12,578 nucleotides of DNA from Acidaminococcus fermentans (GCA_004555735.1 SFHH01000044.1:1-12578), one strand, 5' to 3'. Positions 1 to 6,484 are shown, counted from the first letter of the stretch. Made by a program: numbers and translations. The notes: generated from the letters alone by a model not told the origin.

Positions 1-248
1 AGGCAATGTTGATCCTCCTCCGTGAAGAACCTGAACAATTTGAGAAAAAGGATGACGGAAGGACGGATATTGCTTTGATAGGAGTCCCGGAAAATTACTG
101 GATCCCCTCCTGGACGGAACAGGTGGATTTCTGGGGCATGGAAAAAAGCTGTGCCGTCCTGGAACTGGAACAGCTGGGAAAGACCGATTGGGCCGGCCAG
201 GGCGTCCACTTCCATCTGGTGGATTTTGCCGGGGAAGCCGGGGAATAG
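1..248 (+). CDS. 3' part of an unrecognised coding sequence, ending at an in-frame TAG
   Basis: An open frame enters from the left edge (reading frame starting at base 3) and stops at TAG 246-248. The visible part is about 81 residues. An ATG at 6 is available but has no visible ribosome site, and the gene may well begin upstream of the window. The peptide is acidic and aromatic-rich (contains WIPSWTEQVDFWGME and GVHFHLVDFAGEAGE), with no signal peptide, membrane helix or motif I recognise. The next large gene is in the same frame and begins only 24 nt after this stop; the codons between them encode a continuation of the same Glu/Ala/Lys-rich helix. I infer that this is the N-terminal portion of that protein, separated by a nonsense codon, rather than an independent gene. 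An independent upstream gene ending here remains possible. Confidence 0.5.
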   Translation, partial: AMLILLREEPEQFEKKDDGRTDIALIGVPENYWIPSWTEQVDFWGMEKSCAVLELEQLGKTDWAGQGVHFHLVDFAGEAGE

Positions 249-272
249 GCGGAAAAGGAGCAGGCGGAAAAA
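243..272 (+). repeat. 15-bp tandem repeat containing the amber codon
   Basis: Two adjacent 15-bp units, GAATAGGCGGAAAAG (243-257) and GAGCAGGCGGAAAAA (258-272), match at 12 of 15 positions and are in frame. The second unit encodes Glu-Gln-Ala-Glu-Lys. The first would encode the same peptide if its second codon were CAG, but it reads TAG. The other two differences are silent (GAA/GAG and AAG/AAA). This is direct evidence that both units are or were coding. Confidence 0.8.
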
Positions 273-2177
273 ATGCAGGAAGCCAAGAAAGCCTTGGGAG
301 CCGGGAAAAAAGAGGAAGCCTTGGCTGCCTTCGATGCCGCCAGGGAATTGGGAAGCGGCGAAGCTGCCTATCAGGCTGGCCTGCTCTATCAGGAACAGGA
401 GCAGGAAGAAGCGGCAGAATGGGCTTTTGTAGAAGCAGCCGTATTGGAAGAGAAGGAAGCCGCCTGGCAGGTGTACCAGATGCTGAAGGAAACCGATCCG
501 GAACAGGGTCGGGTCTTCCTGAAAATGGCGGCGGAAGCGGTCAGGTATCTGGAAATCAGCGAGAAATATACCGAAGCCATAGCTTGGTACCGGAAGCTTG
601 CAGAAGAAAAAGAGGGGACGGCCTGTCTCCGTCTGGGCTGGATGGCTAGTCAGGGAGAGGGCATGGAAAAAGATGCCGGAGAAGCCGTGGAATGGTATGA
701 GAAGGCCGTGGAATACGGCTGTGAAGATGCCAAGAAACAGCTGGGGAAACTGGCTTTTTCCCTGGGGCAGCAGGCGGAAGAGAAAGCCGGGAGTGAATCT
801 GGGGAACAAGCTGCTCTGGACAGGGAACAGGCTCTGACATATTACCGGAAGGCTCAGGCTCAAGAACAGGACGGAGCCATGGAAAAAGTCAGGGATCTGG
901 CTCTGACACTGGGAAAAGAAAAGGAGGAGCAGGGCCGGGATCGGGAAGCCCTGGCCTTCTATGAGGAAGCCGCGGATCAGGGAAGCATGGAAGCGTGTCT
1001 CCAGGCTGCCTGGATCTGTATGGATCCTCAGAAAGAGACCTACGACTTCGGGCAAGCCCGGATCTGGTATCAGAAGGCGGATGCAAAAGCACATGAGAAG
1101 GGTGAAGAGCAGGAAGCCATCGAGGAAGAATGGAACCGGCGGAAGGCCCAGGTGCCTTTGACAGATCGGGTAGCCTGTCTGACAGAGCTCATGGATGATG
1201 ATGGGTACTATTATGTGGGAAATCGGCTTTCCGGACCCTTGGACAATGCCATGCAGGCCTATGGGAGCAGCGGCGGTGTCCAGCGGGAACAGGTAGTGCT
1301 CCTCTGCGACGCTACCCATTCTCTCCTGTGGGGGAAGGGAGAACAAGGGTTCCTGATTACCCGGGATGGGCAGATGGTCAGCTCCCGGGGATTCCGGATT
1401 TCACTGGATCGACTGGGACCGGTGGAATGCAGCAATCAAAAAATGGTGGAAGTAGCTTCTGGTACAGTACTGGCCCAGTTCAAGACACAGGAACTGGAAG
1501 ATGAGGATTTCTGTAATCTGCTTAATGAAATCGTCCTGCTGCCCCGTCCGGAAAAACAGGAAGCGAGAGAGGCGCCGGCTCAGCCTGGGGTCCAACCGGC
1601 TGAACAGCCTGGAGACCAGCAGGATCCAGGAGCTGAAAGTGCTGGAGTGTGTCCTTGCTGCGGGGCTCCTTTGAAACCCGGGACCCGGTTCTGCGGCCAA
1701 TGTGGGAGCCCTTTGGAGCCGCAGGCAGGTCCGGAAGGCAGAGCAGGGGAAATCCAGGAACAAAAATCGGCAGGGAAGGACCGCCGGGAAGCCATCTTGG
1801 CTTTCTGCCGGGAATTCCAAGAAAAGATTTCCGCTCCTTTCTATTTCCGCTGCCTTCCTGATATCCCGGAAAAGAAGTTGAGAAATGCCATGACAAGTTA
1901 TGGGACCCAGGTCGGCATCCGCCCGGAAGATGTACTGGTGCTCTGTGACACTACTTTGTTCGGCAGTGCCAAAGAGGGCTTCTTGTTGACGGCAGACCGG
2001 CTGGTTTCCAACGCGGGGAGCTTCGCTTTGGAGGAATGTGGGGAAATCATCCCTGCCAAAGGGATGATGGACAGCAAAGTCGTCCTAATGCCCCAGCATG
2101 TGGTGATCGCCGATATGCCCCCCAGTGACGAACAGACGCTTTTCATCCAGTGGTTCAATGGGATGGTAAAAAAATGA
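273..2177 (+). CDS. Sel1/TPR-like repeat protein with zinc ribbon and duplicated C-terminal module
   Basis: A 634-residue soluble protein of unknown function. Residues 1-290 are Glu/Ala/Lys-rich helical repeats; one unit around residues 114-160 (LGWMASQGEGMEKDAGEAVE, then WYEKAVEYG) fits the Sel1 consensus, and others are TPR-like. A zinc ribbon follows at C460-x2-C463-x10-C474-x2-C477, embedded in a Pro/Glu/Gln-rich linker. Two homologous modules flank it, at about residues 307-410 and 505-630. Both carry an aromatic strand, NAM-x2-YG, then LCDxT and EGFLxT at matching spacing (D346 and D559). No membrane helix or signal peptide is seen, so it is probably a cytoplasmic scaffold or sensor; that is inference. 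The ATG has a GGAG at 257-260, 12 nt away, which is rather far. The true protein may start upstream and be interrupted by TAG 246-248. Confidence 0.8.
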   Translation: MQEAKKALGAGKKEEALAAFDAARELGSGEAAYQAGLLYQEQEQEEAAEWAFVEAAVLEEKEAAWQVYQMLKETDPEQGRVFLKMAAEAVRYLEISEKYTEAIAWYRKLAEEKEGTACLRLGWMASQGEGMEKDAGEAVEWYEKAVEYGCEDAKKQLGKLAFSLGQQAEEKAGSESGEQAALDREQALTYYRKAQAQEQDGAMEKVRDLALTLGKEKEEQGRDREALAFYEEAADQGSMEACLQAAWICMDPQKETYDFGQARIWYQKADAKAHEKGEEQEAIEEEWNRRKAQVPLTDRVACLTELMDDDGYYYVGNRLSGPLDNAMQAYGSSGGVQREQVVLLCDATHSLLWGKGEQGFLITRDGQMVSSRGFRISLDRLGPVECSNQKMVEVASGTVLAQFKTQELEDEDFCNLLNEIVLLPRPEKQEAREAPAQPGVQPAEQPGDQQDPGAESAGVCPCCGAPLKPGTRFCGQCGSPLEPQAGPEGRAGEIQEQKSAGKDRREAILAFCREFQEKISAPFYFRCLPDIPEKKLRNAMTSYGTQVGIRPEDVLVLCDTTLFGSAKEGFLLTADRLVSNAGSFALEECGEIIPAKGMMDSKVVLMPQHVVIADMPPSDEQTLFIQWFNGMVKK

Positions 2178-2234
2178 GATTGCAAAGGAAGCCTGCTTTG
2201 CCGACTTAGGATTGACTAGAAAGGTTATGGTGAA

Positions 2235-2585
2235 ATGGAATTCTTTCTTTTTGTACTGCTGCTGACTTTGGTGTCTTTTTGTATGGCTGTGCTCGGCTAT
2301 GGTCTGGCTCTGCGGTTCTTTAATGGGTCCAAACTGGCCCGGTATATCCTGACACCTCTTTTGGTGGTGGGATGGGATTTCCTGGTGGTGATCCAGGACC
2401 AGAATCTGCGCTGGGTGTTCGGGGCCCTTCCCATCCTGGCCGTCTTGGGATTGTTCCTGTACGCTCGGAAAAAGTATGAAGAAGACCCGGAACCTTTGGA
2501 ACTGGCTCGAAAACGGAATGGTTATACACTGGACCGGAAAATGCGCCGGTACCAGAAAAAGAATCAGAAAAAAAGCAAAAAATAA
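2235..2585 (+). CDS. Small membrane protein of unknown function
   Basis: A 116-residue protein with three predicted membrane helices at about residues 2-28, 36-53 and 60-76. It ends in a strongly basic cytoplasmic-type tail (residues 77-116, finishing KKNQKKSKK), so the N-terminus is probably outside under the positive-inside rule. The ATG at 2235 is preceded by AGAAAGG (2218-2224), a moderate ribosome site 10 nt away. The gene lies 57 nt after the Sel1/zinc-ribbon gene and 59 nt before the first usp gene, all on the same strand, so co-transcription with either is plausible. I recognise no family. Being a short unmatched reading frame it could be questioned, but its hydrophobic pattern, codon use and ribosome site argue for a real gene. 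Confidence 0.7.
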   Translation: MEFFLFVLLLTLVSFCMAVLGYGLALRFFNGSKLARYILTPLLVVGWDFLVVIQDQNLRWVFGALPILAVLGLFLYARKKYEEDPEPLELARKRNGYTLDRKMRRYQKKNQKKSKK

Positions 2586-2644
2586 AGGGATTTTCTGGAA
2601 TATGGCGAATAATATCCCTAAAGAGCAAGGAAGGGGATGAGGAT

Positions 2645-3088
2645 ATGTTCCAGAAAATCCTAGTACCGGTAGATGGGTCGAATTCGGCGTGGAAAGCACT
2701 GCAAACGGCAGCTGTGCTGGCTGAGCGGTTCCAGGGAGAGCTTCGGGTATTTACCGTGATGGAACCCTATAACAGCCTCAGCCTGTTCCAAATCACGTTG
2801 GATGAAAACCTGATGGACCGCAGCAACCGGGAGATGAAAAAGGCCAGCCTGGCCGTATTGGATATGGCCAAAGAAAAACTGCAGGAATGTGGTTTTCAGG
2901 GGAAGGCCTCTTTTGAAGAAGCGGAGGGCAATCCGGCAGAACAGATCTTGGAAAAAAGCCGGGAAACGGACTGTGATACCATCGTCATCGGCAGCCGGGG
3001 ACTCAGCGGGATCACGGAATTCCTGCTGGGGAGCGTCAGCTCGAAAGTTTCCCAGTACGCATCGGTTCCTGTATTCGTGGTGAAATAA
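2645..3088 (+). CDS. Universal stress protein, UspA family (first of four)
   Basis: A 147-residue single-domain Usp protein, the usual family length. The N-terminus MFQKILVPVDGSNSAWKALQ is the characteristic first strand and helix, with the Asp that contacts nucleotide in ATP-binding members. The C-terminal nucleotide motif G-x2-G-x9-G-S is intact (G116, G119, G129-S130) and is followed by VSSKVSQYASVPVFVVK. In the family this motif marks ATP-binding (MJ0577-type) rather than non-binding (E. coli UspA-type) proteins. Usp proteins act as cytoplasmic dimers during starvation, oxidative or acid stress; the particular stress here cannot be read from the sequence. The ATG at 2645 follows a purine-rich ribosome site (GGGGATGAGG, 2633-2642). 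It is 13 nt upstream of the next usp gene, implying one transcript. I saw no convincing promoter in the 59-nt gap before it. Confidence 0.93.
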   Translation: MFQKILVPVDGSNSAWKALQTAAVLAERFQGELRVFTVMEPYNSLSLFQITLDENLMDRSNREMKKASLAVLDMAKEKLQECGFQGKASFEEAEGNPAEQILEKSRETDCDTIVIGSRGLSGITEFLLGSVSSKVSQYASVPVFVVK

Positions 3089-3101
3089 AGGGGGAAATCT
3101 T

Positions 3102-3539
3102 ATGTTCCAAAAGATTTTAGTACCGGTCGATGGTTCGAATACGTCCTGGAAGGCACTGGAGACGGCAGAATCCTTGGCGCAGAAATACGGCGGGACATTG
3201 ACTGTCATTACGGTGATGGTCCCCTATGGGGTAGGGAATCTGCTCCAGATGTCCCTAGACCAGACCCTCATCGACCAGAACAATGCGGTGATGAAAAAAG
3301 CAGGATATGCCACTTTGGATACGGCCAAAGAAAAACTGCAGGGATACCAGGGAGAAGTGGATTATCTGGAAGAAATCGGGAATCCGGCGGAACGGATCCT
3401 GGAAGTGTGTACGGCGAGAGGCTGTGATACCATCGTCATCGGCAGCCGGGGGCTCAGCGGAGTGGAAGAGTTCCTGCTGGGGAGTGTTAGCAGCAAGGTT
3501 TCTCAATACGCAAAGGTGCCAGTCGTCGTAGTGAAATAG
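3102..3539 (+). CDS. Universal stress protein, UspA family (second of four)
   Basis: A 145-residue close paralogue of the preceding gene, with N-terminus MFQKILVPVDGSNTSWKALE. It has the same ATP-binding motif (G114, G117, G127-S128) and the same C-terminal VSSKVSQYA segment. A central stretch (LDQTLIDQNNAVMKKAGY, then LDTAKEKL) aligns with the first copy. The DNA around the nucleotide motif is nearly identical to the first copy (for example CATCGTCATCGGCAGCCGGG in both), which points to recent duplication or gene conversion. A GGGGG ribosome site lies 7 nt before ATG 3102, and the gap from the previous gene is only 13 nt, so the two are almost certainly co-transcribed. The gene ends in TAG, which shows that TAG is a functional stop in this organism. 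Confidence 0.93.
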   Translation: MFQKILVPVDGSNTSWKALETAESLAQKYGGTLTVITVMVPYGVGNLLQMSLDQTLIDQNNAVMKKAGYATLDTAKEKLQGYQGEVDYLEEIGNPAERILEVCTARGCDTIVIGSRGLSGVEEFLLGSVSSKVSQYAKVPVVVVK

Positions 3540-3603
3540 GAACGCATAGCGCGGATGGATCGGAAATCTTGAAAAACAGCAGGAATGTATGATCTTTTGT
3601 TGA

Positions 3604-3613
3604 AAGGTACCTT
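3604..3613. promoter_or_regulatory. 10-bp palindrome in the usp2-usp3 gap, possible operator
   Basis: AAGGTACCTT is a perfect 10-bp palindrome, flanked by TTGA on the left (3600-3603) and TCAA on the right (3617-3620). It lies 39 nt upstream of the third usp gene in an otherwise unstructured 112-nt gap. A -10-like TATGAT occurs at 3588-3593, but no -35 at proper spacing was found. A regulator-binding role is inference. Confidence 0.25.
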
Positions 3614-3651
3614 ATATCAAGTCATGAAGGAATTACTTTGGAGGTGGTTGT

Positions 3652-4089
3652 ATGTTTGAAAAGATCCTGGTGCCGGTAGACGGCTCAGAAACGTCCTGGA
3701 GAGCCTTGGCCGAAGCTAAGGAACTGGCAGAAGCCTTTCAGGGAGAACTGCTGGTGGTCAATGTAATCCAGCCCTACAACAATTCAGCGATGCTGGTGGT
3801 CCCTTTGGATCAGGCTACCATCAGTCAGGGCAATGAAGAACTGACGAAAATCGGCAACAGTGTGCTGGATACAGCGAAAGAAAAATTGAAGGACTTCAAA
3901 GGGACGGCTTCTTATGACCTAGAAGTGGGCCATCCTTCCGAAAGAGTACTGGCAGTCTGCAAGGAAAAGAAATGCACGGCCATTGTCATCGGCAGCCGGG
4001 GACTCAGCGGGATCGCTGAATTCTTCCTGGGCAGTGTCAGCTCCAAAGTCTCTCAATATGCCGATGTCCCAGTCCTGATTGTAAAATAA
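3652..4089 (+). CDS. Universal stress protein, UspA family (third of four)
   Basis: A 145-residue Usp protein beginning MFEKILVPVDGSETSWRALA, with intact ATP-binding motif (G114, G117, G127-S128) and the same VSSKVSQYA tail as the two upstream copies. The middle (LDQATISQGNEELTKIGNS, then LDTAKEKL) is recognisably homologous but more diverged than the first two are from each other. Start ATG 3652 has a strong GGAGG (3641-3645) 6 nt upstream. Unlike the first pair, it is separated from its upstream neighbour by 112 nt, so it may have its own promoter or a processing site. The 33-nt gap to the fourth copy suggests those two share a transcript. A cytoplasmic nucleotide-binding stress protein is the family expectation; the inducing condition is unknown. 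Confidence 0.93.
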   Translation: MFEKILVPVDGSETSWRALAEAKELAEAFQGELLVVNVIQPYNNSAMLVVPLDQATISQGNEELTKIGNSVLDTAKEKLKDFKGTASYDLEVGHPSERVLAVCKEKKCTAIVIGSRGLSGIAEFFLGSVSSKVSQYADVPVLIVK

Positions 4090-4110
4090 CGGCTTTTCGT
4101 GCCGGCAAAA

Positions 4111-4116
4111 GGAGGA
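4111..4116 (+). promoter_or_regulatory. Ribosome binding site deciding the start of the fourth usp gene
   Basis: GGAGGA preceded by AAAA lies 6 nt before ATG 4123. It falls inside the longer reading frame that opens at GTG 4099, so that upstream start would place the ribosome site within the coding sequence. Starting at 4123 also aligns the N-terminus (MINKILVPVDGS) with the other three copies. Confidence 0.85.
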
Positions 4117-4122
4117 GTCTTT

Positions 4123-4557
4123 ATGATCAATAAAATCCTGGTTCCTGTAGATGGTTCTAAGATTGCTCTCCGAGCTCTGGAATTTGCTATGGAGATCGGT
4201 GGCAAATTCGGGTCGGATATCATTGTCATCAATATCGATGTCCCCTATGACCTGAGCCGGATCAAAGCTCCCCGGAAAGACAAGAACGGCAATCCGATCC
4301 CGGTAGAGGCGGCGGCCCCTACGCCTTTGGAAGAAGCGGAAAAAGAGGCTAAAAAGATGGCCTATGACCGTATTTCCTTCAAGAAGGTCGTCGATATCGA
4401 TCCGGCGGAACGGATCTGTGCCGAGGCAGAACGGGATGAGGTGGATCTGATCGTTATGGGAAACCGTGGTATGGGTGTCCTGGCAGGGTTCTTCCTGGGC
4501 AGTGTCAGCACAAAAGTATCCCAGAGCGCCAACTGTCCGGTGACCATCGTAAAATAA
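4123..4557 (+). CDS. Universal stress protein, UspA family (fourth, divergent)
   Basis: A 144-residue Usp protein starting MINKILVPVDGSKIALRALE. The ATP-binding motif is present in a variant form, GNRG then G-S after nine residues (G113, G116, G126-S127), followed by VSTKVSQSANCPVTIVK. It differs from the other three in the middle: a charged, proline-containing stretch (RIKAPRKDKNGNPIPVEAAA) replaces the paralogues' LDQ-x-N segment. It therefore looks like an older or separately acquired member rather than the newest duplicate. It is the last gene of the array. Its transcript would pass the hairpin at 4596-4640, which has no T-run in this direction, and end at the perfect terminator at 4775-4806. 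Confidence 0.92.
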   Translation: MINKILVPVDGSKIALRALEFAMEIGGKFGSDIIVINIDVPYDLSRIKAPRKDKNGNPIPVEAAAPTPLEEAEKEAKKMAYDRISFKKVVDIDPAERICAEAERDEVDLIVMGNRGMGVLAGFFLGSVSTKVSQSANCPVTIVK

Positions 4558-4592
4558 GATTACATATTGACTATAACTCCAAAGGGTGTCAT

Positions 4593-4640
4593 AAAAAAGG
4601 GGCTGTGAAAAATGAAGAATCATTTTTTCACAGCCCCTTT
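4593..4640 (-). terminator. Long hairpin terminator, best read on the - strand
   Basis: An inverted repeat of about 20 bp pairs 4596-4615 with 4620-4640 through a 4-nt loop, with a single bulged T. Read on the - strand it is followed by TTTTTT (complement of 4593-4598), the classic intrinsic terminator layout, so it should end transcripts of the antiporter gene. On the + strand the stem is followed by GGTCGCG with no T-run, so it is expected to be weak for the usp array. Confidence 0.8.
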
Positions 4641-4650
4641 GGTCGCGAGT

Positions 4651-4716
4651 CGTGAGTCACGGGCTTGTTGGTGCAAGCCGAAAATCCCATTTTGCAAATT
4701 CCAGTGGATTTTGCCT
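4651..4716. other. Cluster of three adjacent dyads between convergent genes
   Basis: Three symmetrical elements sit side by side: the palindrome CGTGAGTCACG (4651-4661), a perfect 6-bp hairpin GGCTTG/CAAGCC (4662-4667 with 4674-4679) and an AAAATCC/GGATTTT inverted repeat around 4681-4715. None has a T-run. They could be structure in overlapping 3' untranslated regions, a short dispersed element or a regulator site. No reading frame of note covers them. Confidence 0.4.
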
Positions 4717-4774
4717 TATCATCCTATAGACAAAGAACAAACGGCTTAAACGTCAAGGCTCGTGGACCGTGACC

Positions 4775-4806
4775 GGGGGTGTGAATTTTTTCACACCCCC
4801 CTTTTT
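4775..4806 (+). terminator. Intrinsic terminator for the usp array, overlapping the 3' end of the antiporter gene
   Basis: A perfect 11-bp stem (4775-4785 with 4790-4800) has a TTTT loop and is followed by CTTTTT. On the + strand this is a strong intrinsic terminator, about 220 nt after the last usp stop. Its right arm contains the stop codon and last codons of the - strand antiporter gene. On the - strand the stem is followed by GGTCACGG, so it should not terminate in that direction. Confidence 0.85.
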
Positions 4807-6338
4807 CCCAGTCTCCTCCTGGCTCTTTTGTGCAGCAGCAATAGAGCCAGGAAAAGGAGTCCGATCCCGGTGATCAGCGTCAAGAGGACACTGCCACCAG
4901 AAAGACCGGCAGCCAGGTAAGCGGCAAAACAGCAGGCTGCCACCAGACAGGCATAGGGAATCTGGGTTCCTACATGCTGCAGGTGATTGCAGCCAGCTCC
5001 GGAAGAGGAGAGGATGGTAGTATCAGAGATAGGAGAACAATGGTCTCCAAAAACAGATCCGGCCAAGGTGGCAGAAAGGGTGACCGTCATGATGGCAGGA
5101 GTGGCGGATTGGCAGATGAATACCACAATGGGAATGAACAGCCCGAAGGTCCCCCAGGCAGTCCCGATGGAGAAAGAGAGGCCGGCAGCTACCAGAAAAA
5201 CGATGGCCGGCAGCAATTCCATGGGAAGGTTGCTGGTTTCCACCAGTATGCCGATGTATTTCCCGGTGCCCAGGTAATTCTGGCACAGGGTCCCGATAGT
5301 CCAAGCCAGGGTCAGGATGATGTAGGCAGGGACCATGGTATTGATCCCTGCACCGATGCTGTCCATGAACTGCCGGAAAGTCATGAGTTTCCGGGGCACG
5401 AACTGGAAAAAGGCCACCAACAGGGCCCAGAAACCGCCCAGCACCAGAGCAGCCGAAGAATTGCAGTTGCCGATAGCTGCCTGGAAGGAAAGCCCTTTGG
5501 ACCAGTATCCTCCGTTGTACAGCATGGCCAGGATGGTAAAGATGATCAGGGAGGCAATGGGAATCAAGAGATCATAGACCGTTCCTTTGGTTGTCACTGG
5601 CTTCTGCTGTTCCACCGCTTTCTGGTCGATAGCACCCAGTTCTCCTTTTTTCTCTGCCTGGTATTCCACAGTGGCCATAGGGCCGAATTCCAGATCGGTG
5701 CAGGAAAGGATGGCGACCATCAGGATGGACAGGATGGCATACATATTATAGGGGATGGTGGCAAAGAAGGCGGCCATTTCATTGGGGAAAGCCCCGGTTT
5801 CGTAGAGCGTGGATCCTACAGCTGCCGCCCAGCTGGAAATCGGAGCGATGATGCAGACCGGTGCAGCCGTGGTATCGATGATATAGGCCAGCTTTGCCCG
5901 GGAAATCCTGTATTTATCCGTGACCGGTTTCATGACAGTCCCCACGGTGAGGCAATTGAAATAATCGTCGATGAAGATCAGGATCCCCAGGATGCTGGTA
6001 GCCAGTTCGGCAGCTCGGCGGCTGGTGATCTTCTGGGTGGCCCACTGTCCATAGGCTTGAGAACCGCCGGCTTTGTTCACGACCGCGACCAGGGCCCCTA
6101 GGAGAGCCAGGAATAAGATGATGTTGAATTTATCCGGGGTGCCTACGGTCTTGGACATGATCTCGAATGCAGCTGAACTCATATCTACCAGGCCGCCGCC
6201 GGAAGCGGCTGCATAGAGCAGGCCTCCGGACAAGATTCCCAGCATCAGCGAGGAAATGACTTCTTTTGTAAGCAGGGCAAGAGAAATAGCGATGATAGGG
6301 GGGAGAAGGGATAGGATCCCTACGTCTACAGGTTCCAT
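4791..6338 (-). CDS. NhaC-family Na+/H+ antiporter (PF03553 type)
   Basis: A 515-residue polytopic inner-membrane protein with about a dozen hydrophobic segments, a usual length for the family. The N-terminal half holds the block ILIFIDDYFNCLTVGTVMKP (acidic pair D124-D125), then ISRAKLAYIIDTTAAPVCII, which I recognise as typical of NhaC-like antiporters. The C-terminal half contains LAGSVFGDHCSPISDTTILS, also characteristic. Members exchange Na+ for H+, or in some cases couple organic acids such as malate and lactate, so the exact substrate is not certain. The start ATG (complement of 6336-6338) has AAAAGGAG (6345-6352) 6 nt upstream. The gene is divergent from the Na+:amino-acid symporter, consistent with a role in returning Na+ that enters with amino acids; that link is inference. 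Its 3' end overlaps a + strand terminator. Confidence 0.9.
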   Translation of the reverse strand: MEPVDVGILSLLPPIIAISLALLTKEVISSLMLGILSGGLLYAAASGGGLVDMSSAAFEIMSKTVGTPDKFNIILFLALLGALVAVVNKAGGSQAYGQWATQKITSRRAAELATSILGILIFIDDYFNCLTVGTVMKPVTDKYRISRAKLAYIIDTTAAPVCIIAPISSWAAAVGSTLYETGAFPNEMAAFFATIPYNMYAILSILMVAILSCTDLEFGPMATVEYQAEKKGELGAIDQKAVEQQKPVTTKGTVYDLLIPIASLIIFTILAMLYNGGYWSKGLSFQAAIGNCNSSAALVLGGFWALLVAFFQFVPRKLMTFRQFMDSIGAGINTMVPAYIILTLAWTIGTLCQNYLGTGKYIGILVETSNLPMELLPAIVFLVAAGLSFSIGTAWGTFGLFIPIVVFICQSATPAIMTVTLSATLAGSVFGDHCSPISDTTILSSSGAGCNHLQHVGTQIPYACLVAACCFAAYLAAGLSGGSVLLTLITGIGLLFLALLLLHKRARRRLGKRGV

Positions 6339-6390
6339 GATGTACTCCTTTTCTTACGGAAATAGATTGAAATTCGAAAAAATATGTTTT

Positions 6391-6423
6391 ATTGTATCAT
6401 ACTTCACTCTATATTTCACAAAA
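6391..6423 (-). promoter_or_regulatory. Probable promoter of the antiporter gene
   Basis: On the - strand an AT-rich stretch carries -10-like TATGAT (complement of 6396-6401) or TACAAT (6391-6396). The -35-like choices are TTTTGT (6418-6423), 16 nt from TATGAT, or TTGTGA (6416-6421), 19 nt from TACAAT. Which hexamer pair is used cannot be decided by eye, but the placement 50-85 nt upstream of the antiporter start is appropriate. Confidence 0.45.
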
Positions 6424-6436
6424 CTGACGAAATTTG

Positions 6437-6464
6437 TTGAAAATTTCCTATGCTGTGGTATAGT
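6437..6464 (+). promoter_or_regulatory. Promoter of the AgcS symporter gene
   Basis: TTGAAA (6437-6442) and TATAGT (6459-6464) are separated by 16 nt, a good sigma-A-type promoter 34 nt upstream of the chosen start. The -10 lies inside the longer reading frame that opens at ATG 6450, which supports the downstream start at 6498. Confidence 0.7.
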
Positions 6465-6484
6465 AAAAGAAATCAAATACGAAT

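Noticed and set aside
246..248. TAG as a reassigned sense codon
   Set aside because: TAG terminates usp2, mutM and coaE in this same window, all at the expected protein lengths, so it is a working stop codon here.
2586..2644. Promoter or terminator between the small membrane protein and the first usp gene
   Set aside because: A GGGAT...ATCCC pair and an AATAAT hexamer occur, but no properly spaced -35 and no stable stem with a T-run could be found.
2085..2699. 204-residue open frame on the - strand across the small membrane protein gene
   Set aside because: It is antisense to parts of three + strand genes, has a composition typical of a shadow frame (His/Pro/Gln-rich) and no ribosome site.
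4099..4122. Upstream GTG start giving an 8-residue longer fourth Usp protein
   Set aside because: The strong GGAGGA site lies inside that extension, and the extra residues do not align with the other Usp copies.
4974..6101. 375-residue open frame on the + strand opposite the antiporter gene
   Set aside because: It is low-complexity Gly/Asp/Gln-rich, has no recognisable motif and lies entirely antisense to a clear membrane transporter gene with a good ribosome site.
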